From the NCBI GenBank assembly GCA_036260805.1, contig DATALZ010000057.1, positions 15,634-79,633 on the forward strand: a DNA stretch of 64,000 bases, in the 5' to 3' direction. Under the pieces are notes generated by a model. That model was not told the DNA's origin, searched no databases, and was given only the letters and a program-made list of their open reading frames with translations. Positions 32,792 through 41,300 of this stretch are shown here, in pieces. The first letter of the stretch is position 1. Each line of letters starts with the position of its first letter. The position numbers and the translations under genes were made by a program. This DNA is from Thermocaproicibacter sp036260805. Lineage in GTDB: Bacteria > Bacillota > Clostridia > Oscillospirales > Acutalibacteraceae.

Positions 32792-33718
32792 ATGTCACCC
32801 GTTAAGGCAGTAAAAGAAAAAGCCTCTGATCTTGTAAAAGATATCGCTGCATACACGGTAGGGAGCATCCTTTTGGCCCTGTCGATCAGTATGTTTACGG
32901 CGCCGAACCATATTGCCCCGGGCGGCGTTTCGGGTCTCGCCACAGTGATTAATTTTCTGACCGGTTGGCCGATCGGTACGGTAAGCCTGATTCTGAACGT
33001 ACCTATTTTCCTTTGGGCGTTTGTGGAAATCGGGTATAAGGGAGTTGCGAAAAGCCTGTTCGCGACGATTCTTTCTTCGGTCGCAATCGATGTCCTTGCG
33101 CTTGTGATTCAGCCGTATAAGGGCAACCCGATGCTTGCCGCGATTTTCGGCGGCGTTATTCAGGGTGTTGCGCTTGCGCTGGTCTTTATGCGAAGCGCGA
33201 CGACGGGCGGCACCGATCTCATAGCACGTCTGCTTGGCCGACATGTGCGGTTTGTTTCCATTGGCAAGCTGATGCTCTGCGTGGACGGCGTTATCGTCAT
33301 TATTTCCGCGTTTGTTTACCGGAGCATCGAAAATGCTCTGTACGCGATCATCACGATTTTTGTCTGCTCCAGACTGATTGATACCATCCTTTACGGCACG
33401 GATATCGGTACTGGCAAAGTCCTTTTTATCATATCTTCAAAGAGCCACGAAATAGCACATGAAATTCTGAGCGATGTAGACCGCGGTGTAACGGTGCTGA
33501 AATCCCGAGGGGCTTATTCAGGCCGCGACGGAGAAGTTCTTCTCTGCGCTGTCAGGCGATTTGAGGTCGCCAAAGTGAAAGATATTGTGCACACCATAGA
33601 CCGCAACGCGTTTATTATTGTTGGCGAAGCCGGGGAGATTACCGGCGAAGGCTTCCGTCCGGTAAAACTGGAAGAGAAGCACATAAGAAAGATGAAAGTA
33701 AAAAAGAAAGCGGAATAG
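32792..33718 (+). CDS. YitT family membrane protein
   Basis: A 308-residue protein with five or six membrane segments in the YitT core (PNHIAPGGVSGLA, RSATTGGTDLIAR) and a C-terminal cytosolic DUF2179 domain (about 215-290). Members are widespread in Firmicutes and often multi-copy, with no established substrate. SD AAAGGCGGG precedes ATG 32792. A terminator follows. Confidence 0.93.
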   Translation: MSPVKAVKEKASDLVKDIAAYTVGSILLALSISMFTAPNHIAPGGVSGLATVINFLTGWPIGTVSLILNVPIFLWAFVEIGYKGVAKSLFATILSSVAIDVLALVIQPYKGNPMLAAIFGGVIQGVALALVFMRSATTGGTDLIARLLGRHVRFVSIGKLMLCVDGVIVIISAFVYRSIENALYAIITIFVCSRLIDTILYGTDIGTGKVLFIISSKSHEIAHEILSDVDRGVTVLKSRGAYSGRDGEVLLCAVRRFEVAKVKDIVHTIDRNAFIIVGEAGEITGEGFRPVKLEEKHIRKMKVKKKAE

Positions 33719-33729
33719 AAGCTTAAAGA

Positions 33730-33762
33730 CCTGTCGGCTAAATGAAGCCGGCAGGCTTTTTT
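33730..33762 (+). terminator. Terminator after the YitT gene
   Basis: CCTGTCGGCT / AGCCGGCAGG stem (one G-U) with CTTTTTT. Confidence 0.88.
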
Positions 33763-33816
33763 ATACCGTCTTAACACGGGTGGTGCTTGTTTAACGGAGT
33801 TTTAACGGACTTGGGA

Positions 33817-33845
33817 TTGATTTCCTTATATAGCTGTTATATAAT
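33817..33845 (+). promoter_or_regulatory. Promoter of the GntR-ABC operon
   Basis: TTGATT (33817-33822), 17 bases, TATAAT (33840-33845). The spacer and -10 contain a perfect palindrome. Confidence 0.75.
33826..33844. promoter_or_regulatory. Putative GntR operator
   Basis: TTATATA-GCTGT-TATATAA, a perfect 7-bp inverted repeat covering most of the -10 box. Binding of the product of the first gene (33910) would block RNA polymerase. It is inferred from position and symmetry. Confidence 0.6.
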
Positions 33846-33909
33846 ACGTACAACAGATTGAAATCTGTTTAAGGCCTTAAAACAAAACAAAAGGAGAAAT
33901 GAAAGGGTA

Positions 33910-34296
33910 ATGACAATAACGGTTGATTTGGCAAGCAACGTTCCTATATACCAGCAGATAAAGTCTGCGATTGTTGAAGCCATATCAGCCGGAAAACTTC
34001 GGGAGGGCGATTCGCTTCCATCTGTGAGACAGTTAGCTAACGATGTTGGTGTCAATATGCTAACCATCAACAAGGTTTATACCATATTAAAACAGGAAGG
34101 CTATATCACCATCAACAAAAGAAGCGGCGCACTGGTTTCACGGCGTCCGGCGGCGGATCAGGCCTTTCTCAAAACCATCCGGTCGCAGATTCGAAAGACG
34201 GCAGTTCAGGCGCGCAGCCGCAGCGTCAGCGAGTCGGAGTTTATGCAGATTTGCAGCAATGTTTATCAGGAACTCGATAGGGAGACTGTAAAATGA
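33910..34296 (+). CDS. GntR family regulator, YtrA subfamily
   Basis: A 128-residue protein. The N-terminal winged helix (about 10-75, PIYQQIKSAIVEAISAGKLREGDSLPSVRQLA) is followed by a short helical tail rather than a full effector domain, as in YtrA. It is likely an autorepressor of the ABC operon it heads; a palindrome overlies the promoter. It overlaps the next gene by 4 bases (ATGA). Confidence 0.92.
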   Translation: MTITVDLASNVPIYQQIKSAIVEAISAGKLREGDSLPSVRQLANDVGVNMLTINKVYTILKQEGYITINKRSGALVSRRPAADQAFLKTIRSQIRKTAVQARSRSVSESEFMQICSNVYQELDRETVK

Positions 34297-35393
34297 GCTT
34301 TTTATTTCCGGTATTACTTCTCACAACTTCTTTGTTCAGCACAGCGATACTATCCTTTTTACCGTATATGGCAAGAAGAACGGAATGTTTCAGCATTTCA
34401 ATTCCGGAAAAGGAGTACGGCAGCCCAAAACTGAAAGGCCTGCGGAAACGTTTTTCGGAAATCAATATCATATTGGGACTGTTAATTTTAGGCGTTTCCG
34501 CGTGGGCTTACTCGTTTCTGGGGAACCTGCGTCCAGTTGTTGCTCTCGCTATTCTGGTACAATATTTCATTGTATTCCTGATTTTTCAGTATTTTCGCGG
34601 TAAAGTGAAAAAATTCAAGGAAAATTCGGAATGGAAAAACGACGTCGCAACAACCGTTACAGTCGATCTTTCGAATGAGAAAAAGGGATATCCGTCTTCC
34701 GCATGGCTTGCAGTTTATCCTGTAATGATTGCCGTTACAGTCCTTCTGGGATTTCTGCTGTACAGCCGCCTGCCTGCACGGGTTCCAATCCATTACGATG
34801 AAAGCGGCACCGCAAACGGATTTGTACAGAAATCTTACATGGCAATATTTATTAACCCGATTCTGCAGGCTTTTCTGGCAACTGTTTTCAGCGTTTCGTT
34901 TCTAATAACAAAAAGCAGAAGACGGTGTATAGATCCGTCAAACGAAGAAGAAAGCCTTCGCAGGCAAAACATATTTCGCAACAGTCTCGGCAGGTTCTTT
35001 TTATTTGGCGGTATGCTCCTTCTTTTGATGGTTACCATAATGCAGCTTGCAATGTTTGGTGTTTTCAATTCTTCCGCAATCATGATTTCTTCGACTGCAG
35101 TGGTGATAATTATGCTGGTTTATTCTGCAGTCCTTAGGGTTAAAGTCGGTCAGGGAGGAAGCCGCATAAAAACAAAAAAGCCTTCTGAAGGCAGGCTGAA
35201 TATTAAGGATTCAGACGACAACTGGAAGTTCGGCACTATCTACTGGAATCCGAATGACCCGGCGATTTTTGTGGAGCGCAGATGGGGAATAGGTTTTACC
35301 ATGAATTTTGCACGTCCCGCCTCTTACATCGTTATCGCCGCGCTTATTCTGGGTATCATCGGAATAACTATGTTAATTAAATTTGTTCATTAG
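34293..35393 (+). CDS. DUF1648 / DUF5808 membrane protein
   Basis: A 366-residue protein with about eight membrane segments. The DUF1648 motif LPARVPIHYDESGTANGF lies near residue 167, and a DUF5808 block (WKFGTIYWNPNDPAIFVERRWGIGFTMNFARP) near residue 310 precedes the last helix. This pair occurs in SdpI-like immunity and envelope proteins. With the GntR-ABC neighbours it may sense or resist membrane-active compounds; this is inferred from context. Confidence 0.85.
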   Translation: MSFLFPVLLLTTSLFSTAILSFLPYMARRTECFSISIPEKEYGSPKLKGLRKRFSEINIILGLLILGVSAWAYSFLGNLRPVVALAILVQYFIVFLIFQYFRGKVKKFKENSEWKNDVATTVTVDLSNEKKGYPSSAWLAVYPVMIAVTVLLGFLLYSRLPARVPIHYDESGTANGFVQKSYMAIFINPILQAFLATVFSVSFLITKSRRRCIDPSNEEESLRRQNIFRNSLGRFFLFGGMLLLLMVTIMQLAMFGVFNSSAIMISSTAVVIIMLVYSAVLRVKVGQGGSRIKTKKPSEGRLNIKDSDDNWKFGTIYWNPNDPAIFVERRWGIGFTMNFARPASYIVIAALILGIIGITMLIKFVH

Positions 35394-35411
35394 AACGATA
35401 GGAGAATTATT

Positions 35412-35651
35412 ATGGATTACATGACATGGATTATTATAGCAGTAATTGTTGTAGGTGTTCTTATTTATTGCCTGATTCCGAATAAAACGGAATATGAATG
35501 CCCGCACTGCAAAGCAAGGTTTGTACCGAGCAAGCTAAAGCTGGTTGTATCCGGCCATGTAGGCTCAAAGCATTTTCTGGTCTGCCCACACTGCGGAAAA
35601 CGTTCCGCAATAGGCCCTGCACCTAAAAGCGATAAAAGAGGAGACGATTGA
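35412..35651 (+). CDS. Membrane-anchored zinc-ribbon protein
   Basis: A 79-residue protein. One N-terminal membrane helix (residues 6-23) and a cytosolic zinc ribbon, CPHC...CPHC, with about 30 residues between the pairs. The SD is GATAGGAG. The stop overlaps the next start. Small zinc-ribbon proteins of this kind are accessory to ABC operons; the role is unknown. Confidence 0.8.
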   Translation: MDYMTWIIIAVIVVGVLIYCLIPNKTEYECPHCKARFVPSKLKLVVSGHVGSKHFLVCPHCGKRSAIGPAPKSDKRGDD

Positions 35652-36379
35652 GTTTGATCGAATTTGTTAATGTAGTGAAAAAATTCGGCCCGGCAAAAAC
35701 AGCGTCGGACAATGTGAGCCTGACCGTCAATGACGGGGAAGTGTTCGGTTTTCTCGGCCCGAACGGCGCCGGCAAAACAACAGCAATCAAGATGATGACC
35801 GGTATTTTAAAGCCGGACTCCGGAGTTATCAGGATGAACGGCAGCGATGTACAGCAAAACCCGATCGAAGCGAAAAAGCAGTTCGGATATGTACCCGACA
35901 GCCCGGATTTCTTTCTTCGCCTAAAAGGAATCGAATACCTGAACTTCATGGCAGATATTTATGAAGTCCCTGCCGATATCAGAATGGGGAAAATCAAAAA
36001 CCTGGTCAGTAAATTTGAAATGGAAGACGCTTTAAGCGATTCCATCCAAAGCTATTCCCATGGTATGAGGCAGAAAATCGTGATTATCGGCGCTCTGCTG
36101 CATGACCCCGCTATCTGGATTCTCGACGAACCGATGACCGGCCTTGACCCGAAATCCGCCTACACGCTCAAGCAGATGATGAGAGAGCACGCAGATGCCG
36201 GGAAAACCGTGTTCTTTTCAACGCATATTCTGGAAGTTGCCGAGGAGCTTTGCGACCGGGTCGCTATTATCAACAGAGGAAAAATGCTTTTTGCAGGCTC
36301 CATTCAGGAACTGAAAGACCGCTTTAAGGCAAACGAATCGCTTGAAAAAATCTTTCTGGAGATTACGGAAAATGAATAG
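35648..36379 (+). CDS. ABC transporter ATP-binding protein
   Basis: A 243-residue ATPase with Walker A GPNGAGKTT, Q-loop, signature SYSHGMRQK, Walker B IWILDEPMTGLDP and H-switch STH. The likely start is TTG 35648 overlapping the previous stop; TTG 35654, 10 bases after GAGGAG, is equally possible. The signature SHGMR is typical of CcmA/YhcH-type exporters, including antimicrobial-peptide resistance pumps. It pairs with the permease that follows. Confidence 0.93.
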   Translation: MSLIEFVNVVKKFGPAKTASDNVSLTVNDGEVFGFLGPNGAGKTTAIKMMTGILKPDSGVIRMNGSDVQQNPIEAKKQFGYVPDSPDFFLRLKGIEYLNFMADIYEVPADIRMGKIKNLVSKFEMEDALSDSIQSYSHGMRQKIVIIGALLHDPAIWILDEPMTGLDPKSAYTLKQMMREHADAGKTVFFSTHILEVAEELCDRVAIINRGKMLFAGSIQELKDRFKANESLEKIFLEITENE

Positions 36380-38426
36380 CTTTATTGTATTGACGAAAGC
36401 CCTGCTGAAAAACGCTTCTGCTTTTCGCAAATCCGGCGATAAGAAATACGGCGCCGGGCTGCTGGTTGGAGCACTTGCCATTCTTGCGCTGATTGTTTCG
36501 GCTGCCTTTATGTTTCTGAATGTATACGATTCTCTGGCCGCGTATCATCTGGACGGCGCGGTTTTGGCATCGATCCTTTCCGCAACCTGCATTGCCATGA
36601 TCGTATTCGGAATTCTGTATGTAATCAGCATCTATTATTTTTCCGACGATATTATCCAGCTCATTACGCTACCGATTCCTCCGCAGCGGATTCTGGCAGC
36701 AAAATTCGTCATCGTCAGCATCTACCAGTATATTCTGGAAGCAATTGTGCTGCTGCCATGTATCATTGCGTTCGGAATCAAAAAGGCGAGCCTGTCTTTC
36801 TGGGTATTCTCAATTTTGGTTTATGTGGTTCTACCGCTGATACCCACGGTTGTCTGTTCCCTGATCAGTTTGCTGATTATGTCCTTTGGGAAAGTATTCA
36901 AAAATAAAGACCGGCTCAAGTTTGTTTCCGGTATTCTGGCTTTTGCGGCGGCAATCGGAATCAATGTCGTACTGCAGAGCTTCACCTCAAGGTCGATTAC
37001 ACCGCGCTCCCTTGCGGATACCGGAGCTCTCATGAATAAAACCGCCATGCTGTTCCCAAGCAATCTGCTCGCAATACACGCCATTCAAAGCAGCTCGCCG
37101 GCAGAAGGAATCCTGCAGTTTGCACTGCTGCTTCTTGTCAGCGCCGCCGCAGTTTACCTGTTTCTTCTGCTGGGCAAGGCGTTCTATATCAGCGGTGTTG
37201 TCGGGCTTTCCCAGAGAAGCGCGAGCGGCAAAAAGCTCTCCATAGAATACTATGGAAAACGCATTCGGCCGAAGTCTGCAGTCATTGCTCTTGCAATGAA
37301 GGACTGGAAGCTTCTGTACAGGACTCCGGCGTACTTTTTAAACTGTGTTCTGAGCGCGGTGCTTTTCCCGCCGTTGATTGTCTTTATCTTAGGATTTTCC
37401 ATGCACGAGCTGACAATACCGGCATCCAGCAGCATGATGGTGTCTGTTTGTGTAATAATCGTCTGCTTTTTATGTACCATCAACACAATTTCACCGACGG
37501 CGATTTCAAGGGAAGGCACAGATATAACCGTTGCCAAGTATATCCCCGTTTCCAGCCGCGGCCAGATTACCGCAAAACTTTTGCCCGGTTTAATCATCAG
37601 TACCATTGAAGTACTGATGGTGCTTCTCATCGCCGTATTCTTCTTCCGCTTTTCAGCGGTTGATTATGCCGCAATTTTGGTTCTGAGCCTGATTGCTAAT
37701 GCGGCGTTTAACATGCTCGGGCTGTTTTTCGATATCCTTTTTCCGAAGCTGGAATGGGATGATGAGACCGTTGCGGTAAAGAATAATTTAAACGGCCTCC
37801 TGCAGATGATCGCTGTAATTCTGGTTCTGGGCCTGATTACCTTCCTCATGTCCGTTTTAAAGCTGGACTATGTGAGCGGAATCATTTTTCTGCTCTGCTC
37901 CATGCTTGTATTGCTTGCTCTTTCCGCAAATCTGCTGTTTATTAAGGGAAGCAAATCTTTCTCCGGTTCCAGTGTAATAGCTGCTGCGGGAACCAAGAAT
38001 AAAAAAGACGCACGCAAAATTATTACTGCTTTAGCTACCGTCGTGCTTTTGAGTCTCACCGCTACTTTCATTTTTAAAGAAAACAGCGCGACAACACAGG
38101 TGACAATTACTTCTTCCAATGTACAAGTATCCGCGGGTGTAATGGATTCTTCATCTTTTCAGACGTCTCAGGTCAAGAGTATCTATATAAAAGATACGCT
38201 GCCGAAAACATCAGACCGCGTCGGATACCAATCTGGAGAAGTGCGCAGGGGAATGTTCACTGTGGAAGGACTTGGTAGAGGACACATATATGTTGAAAAT
38301 AATAAAGGACCGTTTCTTTATGTAATCATGAAAGACGGAAGCTTTACTATTTTTAATTATTCCGACAGCACCAAAACCAACCAGTTATATGCGAAACTGA
38401 AAACAGTTATTCCCGAAGTAAAATGA
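36372..38426 (+). CDS. ABC transporter permease (large, with extracytoplasmic tail)
   Basis: About 684 residues. ATG 36372 overlaps the ATPase gene by 8 bases. The protein has about 12 membrane segments in two blocks and, after the last helix (about residue 560), a soluble C-terminal domain of about 120 residues (FKENSATTQVTITSS onward). It is longer than typical ABC-2 permeases. With the GntR regulator it resembles the ytr-type operon of bacilli, linked to cell-wall antibiotic response. The substrate is unknown. Confidence 0.88.
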   Translation: MNSFIVLTKALLKNASAFRKSGDKKYGAGLLVGALAILALIVSAAFMFLNVYDSLAAYHLDGAVLASILSATCIAMIVFGILYVISIYYFSDDIIQLITLPIPPQRILAAKFVIVSIYQYILEAIVLLPCIIAFGIKKASLSFWVFSILVYVVLPLIPTVVCSLISLLIMSFGKVFKNKDRLKFVSGILAFAAAIGINVVLQSFTSRSITPRSLADTGALMNKTAMLFPSNLLAIHAIQSSSPAEGILQFALLLLVSAAAVYLFLLLGKAFYISGVVGLSQRSASGKKLSIEYYGKRIRPKSAVIALAMKDWKLLYRTPAYFLNCVLSAVLFPPLIVFILGFSMHELTIPASSSMMVSVCVIIVCFLCTINTISPTAISREGTDITVAKYIPVSSRGQITAKLLPGLIISTIEVLMVLLIAVFFFRFSAVDYAAILVLSLIANAAFNMLGLFFDILFPKLEWDDETVAVKNNLNGLLQMIAVILVLGLITFLMSVLKLDYVSGIIFLLCSMLVLLALSANLLFIKGSKSFSGSSVIAAAGTKNKKDARKIITALATVVLLSLTATFIFKENSATTQVTITSSNVQVSAGVMDSSSFQTSQVKSIYIKDTLPKTSDRVGYQSGEVRRGMFTVEGLGRGHIYVENNKGPFLYVIMKDGSFTIFNYSDSTKTNQLYAKLKTVIPEVK

Positions 38427-38445
38427 TTTGATACTACAAAAATAA

Positions 38446-38477
38446 GCGGTTCCGTATTATTACGGAACCGCCTGTTT
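38446..38477. terminator. Bidirectional terminator between convergent genes
   Basis: Perfect 11-bp stem GCGGTTCCGTA / TACGGAACCGC with a TTAT loop. CTGTTTT follows on the plus strand and TTATTTTTG on the minus strand. It serves the ABC operon and the small minus-strand gene. Confidence 0.8.
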
Positions 38478-38487
38478 TCCGATGGCC

Positions 38488-38652
38488 TCAGTCTTTGCAG
38501 TCGTTGCCTTCTACAGAATCCCTGCACTGGGAAGCGCAGTCTTTCGTTGCGCAGTCCTTTCCCTGTGATCTATGTGTGTCTGAGCCCTTCTGTACCTGGC
38601 TTCCCTGTTTGGAAGAGCCATAATCCCTGTTTTTTTTGGATTGTTTGTCCAA
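38488..38652 (-). CDS. Small Cys-rich protein, 54 residues
   Basis: Reads on the minus strand from TTG 38652 to TGA 38488. A near-perfect Shine-Dalgarno sequence, AAAGGGGGTGA, ends 6 bases before the start, and an extended -10 promoter lies upstream. The N-terminal 30 residues are polar and Lys/Ser/Gln-rich without hydrophobic segments. The C-terminal part has four cysteines in DCATKDCASQC and NDCKD. It has no signal peptide. I do not recognise the family. It is convergent with the ABC operon and shares its terminator. It may bind metal or be a modified peptide, but no maturase is adjacent. Confidence 0.65.
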   Translation of the reverse strand: MDKQSKKNRDYGSSKQGSQVQKGSDTHRSQGKDCATKDCASQCRDSVEGNDCKD

Positions 38653-38697
38653 GTTGTTCACCCCCTTTGCGTATTATTGTTTGTATTGAAAGTTAAG

Positions 38698-38703
38698 ATT
38701 ATA
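38698..38703 (-). promoter_or_regulatory. Extended -10 box for the small Cys-rich gene
   Basis: On the minus strand TGG-TATAAT, about 45 bases before the TTG start. No good -35 hexamer is seen, as is common with extended -10 promoters. Confidence 0.45.
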
Positions 38704-38727
38704 CCAATTTTTTGGGAGCTGATTTTT

Positions 38728-40059
38728 TTGACCGCACTGCCTGAGGAATTTACAAAGAGAATGAAAGAAATGCTTGGCGGAGAATATTCTGCATTTGAAA
38801 AATGCTATTCAAACTCGCCGTTTCGCGGAATACGCCTGAACCCGCTGAAATGCGGTAAAGAAACTCTGCGGGCGTCTTTGCCGTTCCCCTTAAGCCAATC
38901 CCCATTTTCTCCGCTGGGATTCTACATTCCGCATGACACCGAAAAAATCGGCCAGCTAGCGATGCACCACGCCGGTGCGTTTTATGTGCAGGAGCCTTCC
39001 GCATCTTCTGCGGTCACAGTGCTCGATCCTCAGCCTGGTGAAAAAATACTTGATCTTTGCGCCGCGCCGGGAGGAAAATCCACACAGATTGCTTCTCTCC
39101 TTGCGGGAAAAGGCCTTTTGTGGTCAAATGAGGTTGTGCGAAGCCGTGCGAACATCCTCATGTCCAACCTGGAACGAATGGGTGTAAAGAACGCAGTGAT
39201 ATCCAGCTGCTATCCGGACAAACTGTGCAGTGCTCTTGCGGGATATTTTGACCGCATACTGGTGGATGCGCCTTGTTCCGGCGAGGGAATGTTCCGCCGA
39301 AGCGAAGAAGCGGTGCAGGACTGGAGCCCCGAGCACGTAAAAGCCTGCGCGGTACGCCAGCTTGCTATTCTTGAAAGCGCCTGTTTAGCGCTGAAAGAGA
39401 ACGGCGTTCTGGTTTACTCAACCTGTACGTTTTCCAAGGAAGAAAACGAAGATGTTATTTCGGAGTTTTTAAACCGGCATGATGATTTCGAGCTGGAAGA
39501 CTGCGGCGTTTCCTTTGGCCGGGCTGCTTTTCTACCGAAAGCGCGAAGAATTTTCCCAATGGACGGTGGGGAAGGGCATTTCGTAGCGAAGCTGCGCCGC
39601 CATTCGGGAAATCAATGCTGTGTTGAGTCTCGGCACGGAAAAGACAGAGAAAACGGAAAAATGGCGAAAGAGTTTTATGAACAGATTTTCAAAACGAAGC
39701 CTTCCGTGAATATCGAACAGATTCGAAATGATTTTTATCTGATTCCAAATGATTTTCCGCAGACAGAAGGCTTGGGCGTTCTACGGACGGGCGTGTTGTT
39801 CGGAACCATGAGACCTGGGCGCGTCGAACCGGCTCATGCGCTTTTTATGGCTGCAAAGCCCGATGAGCTTCGAAACGTAGTTTCACTTTCGCATGATTCT
39901 ACGGAAATGGCGGCTTTTCTGCACGGCGAAGAGATTGAAGTACCGGCAGACCTGAAGGGTTACTGTGGCGTTGCGGTAAACGGCGTATCCACGGGATTCG
40001 GCAAATGCTCCTGCGGCAGAATGAAAAATCATTATCCAAAAGGCCTTCGTAATCTTTAA
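38728..40059 (+). CDS. RsmB/RsmF family rRNA (cytosine-C5) methyltransferase
   Basis: About 443 residues. TTG 38728 follows GGGAG by 9 bases. A SAM-binding NOL1/NOP2/Sun domain (about 85-290) has LDLCAAPGGKS, the PC motif DAPCSGEGMF and the catalytic Cys motif YSTCTFSKEENE. A C-terminal RNA-binding (RsmF-type, PUA-like) region follows. It methylates a cytosine in 16S rRNA, or possibly tRNA; the site is not predictable. It is probably monocistronic. Confidence 0.93.
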   Translation: MTALPEEFTKRMKEMLGGEYSAFEKCYSNSPFRGIRLNPLKCGKETLRASLPFPLSQSPFSPLGFYIPHDTEKIGQLAMHHAGAFYVQEPSASSAVTVLDPQPGEKILDLCAAPGGKSTQIASLLAGKGLLWSNEVVRSRANILMSNLERMGVKNAVISSCYPDKLCSALAGYFDRILVDAPCSGEGMFRRSEEAVQDWSPEHVKACAVRQLAILESACLALKENGVLVYSTCTFSKEENEDVISEFLNRHDDFELEDCGVSFGRAAFLPKARRIFPMDGGEGHFVAKLRRHSGNQCCVESRHGKDRENGKMAKEFYEQIFKTKPSVNIEQIRNDFYLIPNDFPQTEGLGVLRTGVLFGTMRPGRVEPAHALFMAAKPDELRNVVSLSHDSTEMAAFLHGEEIEVPADLKGYCGVAVNGVSTGFGKCSCGRMKNHYPKGLRNL

Positions 40060-40086
40060 CGCTATAAAAGATTAAAGGGCGAAAGC

Positions 40087-40115
40087 TTGAAAATGATGTT
40101 TAATAATGGTATAAT
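40087..40115 (+). promoter_or_regulatory. ilvE promoter
   Basis: TTGAAA (40087-40092), 17 bases, TATAAT (40110-40115). Confidence 0.75.
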
Positions 40116-40158
40116 AACTTTTAATTAATTTCTAAATACTTGAAAGAGGGCATTCTAC

Positions 40159-41229
40159 ATGCAGGAGATCAGGGTGGAACTGACCAAGAACCCAAAGCAA
40201 AAACCGGCTCCGGACGGGCCGTTGCCTTTTGGGACTTTTTTTACGGATCACATGTTTGTAATGGATTACACGGAAGGCAAGGGCTGGCATGATCCGCGCA
40301 TTGTACCGTATGCGCCGCTGCAGCTTGACCCTGCGGCCATTGTATTGCATTATGCACAGGAATCTTTCGAGGGTATGAAGGCCTATCGTACCCCTAAGGG
40401 TGATATACAGCTGTTTCGCCCCGAAAAAAATGCGGCTCGTTTCAAGTCTACACATGAGCGTATGTGCATGCCAGCCGTACCGGAAGATGACTTTGTAGAA
40501 GCAGTTAAGGCTCTTGTAAAAACGGAAAAGGACTGGATTCCTTCCAAACCGGGCCAGTCATTATACATACGGCCGTTCTGCATTGCGACCGAGCCGCACC
40601 TTGGCGTTAAGCCTTCTCTGACATACCAGTTTATCGTCATTTGCTGCCCTGTTGGTGCATATTACCCCACAGGCCTTAATCCGGTAAAAATCTACGTTGA
40701 AGATAAATATGTGCGTGCAACGCCGGGCGGCACAGGTTACATTAAGTGCGGCGGCAATTACGCAGCCTCGCTGATTTCGCAGGAAACGGCGGAATCCCTC
40801 GGTTACAGCCAGACACTCTGGCTTGACGGTGTGGAGCGCAAGTATGTTGAAGAAGTCGGTTCCATGAACTGCTTCTTTAAGATTGATGGCACCATTTACA
40901 CAGCGCCGACGGTTGGCACTGTTCTGCCGGGCGTAACCCGTATGTCCTGCATTGAGCTGCTGAAAAAATGGGGCTACAAAGTTTCTGAAGACCGTTTGCC
41001 GATTGTGGACGTTATGAAGGCTTCCAGAGAAGGAAAACTCGAAGAAGTATTCGGCACCGGCACTGCGGCGGTTATTTCACCGGTGGGCGAGCTTCGTTAT
41101 GAAGGAGAAGTCGCTCAGATTAACAACGGAAAAATCGGCGAAGTTACCCAGAAATTATACGATACGCTCACAGGGATTCAATGGGGTAATATTCCCGACG
41201 ATATGGGCTGGATCATAAAAGTCTGCTAA
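40159..41229 (+). CDS. ilvE: Branched-chain amino acid aminotransferase
   Basis: A 356-residue fold type IV PLP enzyme. The PLP lysine lies in GTGYIKCGGNYAAS and the phosphate-binding part in TVLPGVTR. It interconverts branched-chain amino acids and keto acids using glutamate. Its length and the N-terminal block PLPFGTFFTDHMFVMDY match the longer bacterial/eukaryotic BCAT group. The SD GAAAGAGGG precedes ATG 40159. No T-box leader was seen. A terminator follows. Confidence 0.95.
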   Translation: MQEIRVELTKNPKQKPAPDGPLPFGTFFTDHMFVMDYTEGKGWHDPRIVPYAPLQLDPAAIVLHYAQESFEGMKAYRTPKGDIQLFRPEKNAARFKSTHERMCMPAVPEDDFVEAVKALVKTEKDWIPSKPGQSLYIRPFCIATEPHLGVKPSLTYQFIVICCPVGAYYPTGLNPVKIYVEDKYVRATPGGTGYIKCGGNYAASLISQETAESLGYSQTLWLDGVERKYVEEVGSMNCFFKIDGTIYTAPTVGTVLPGVTRMSCIELLKKWGYKVSEDRLPIVDVMKASREGKLEEVFGTGTAAVISPVGELRYEGEVAQINNGKIGEVTQKLYDTLTGIQWGNIPDDMGWIIKVC

Positions 41230-41256
41230 CATATAACATAAGCACGGCGAAAACAC

Positions 41257-41289
41257 AATGCCACTCTACTTCTGCAGAGTGGCATTTTT
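41257..41289 (+). terminator. Terminator after ilvE
   Basis: AATGCCACTCT / AGAGTGGCATT stem and TTTTT. The next start is only 11 bases away. Confidence 0.88.
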
Positions 41290-41300
41290 GCGGAGTAAAT

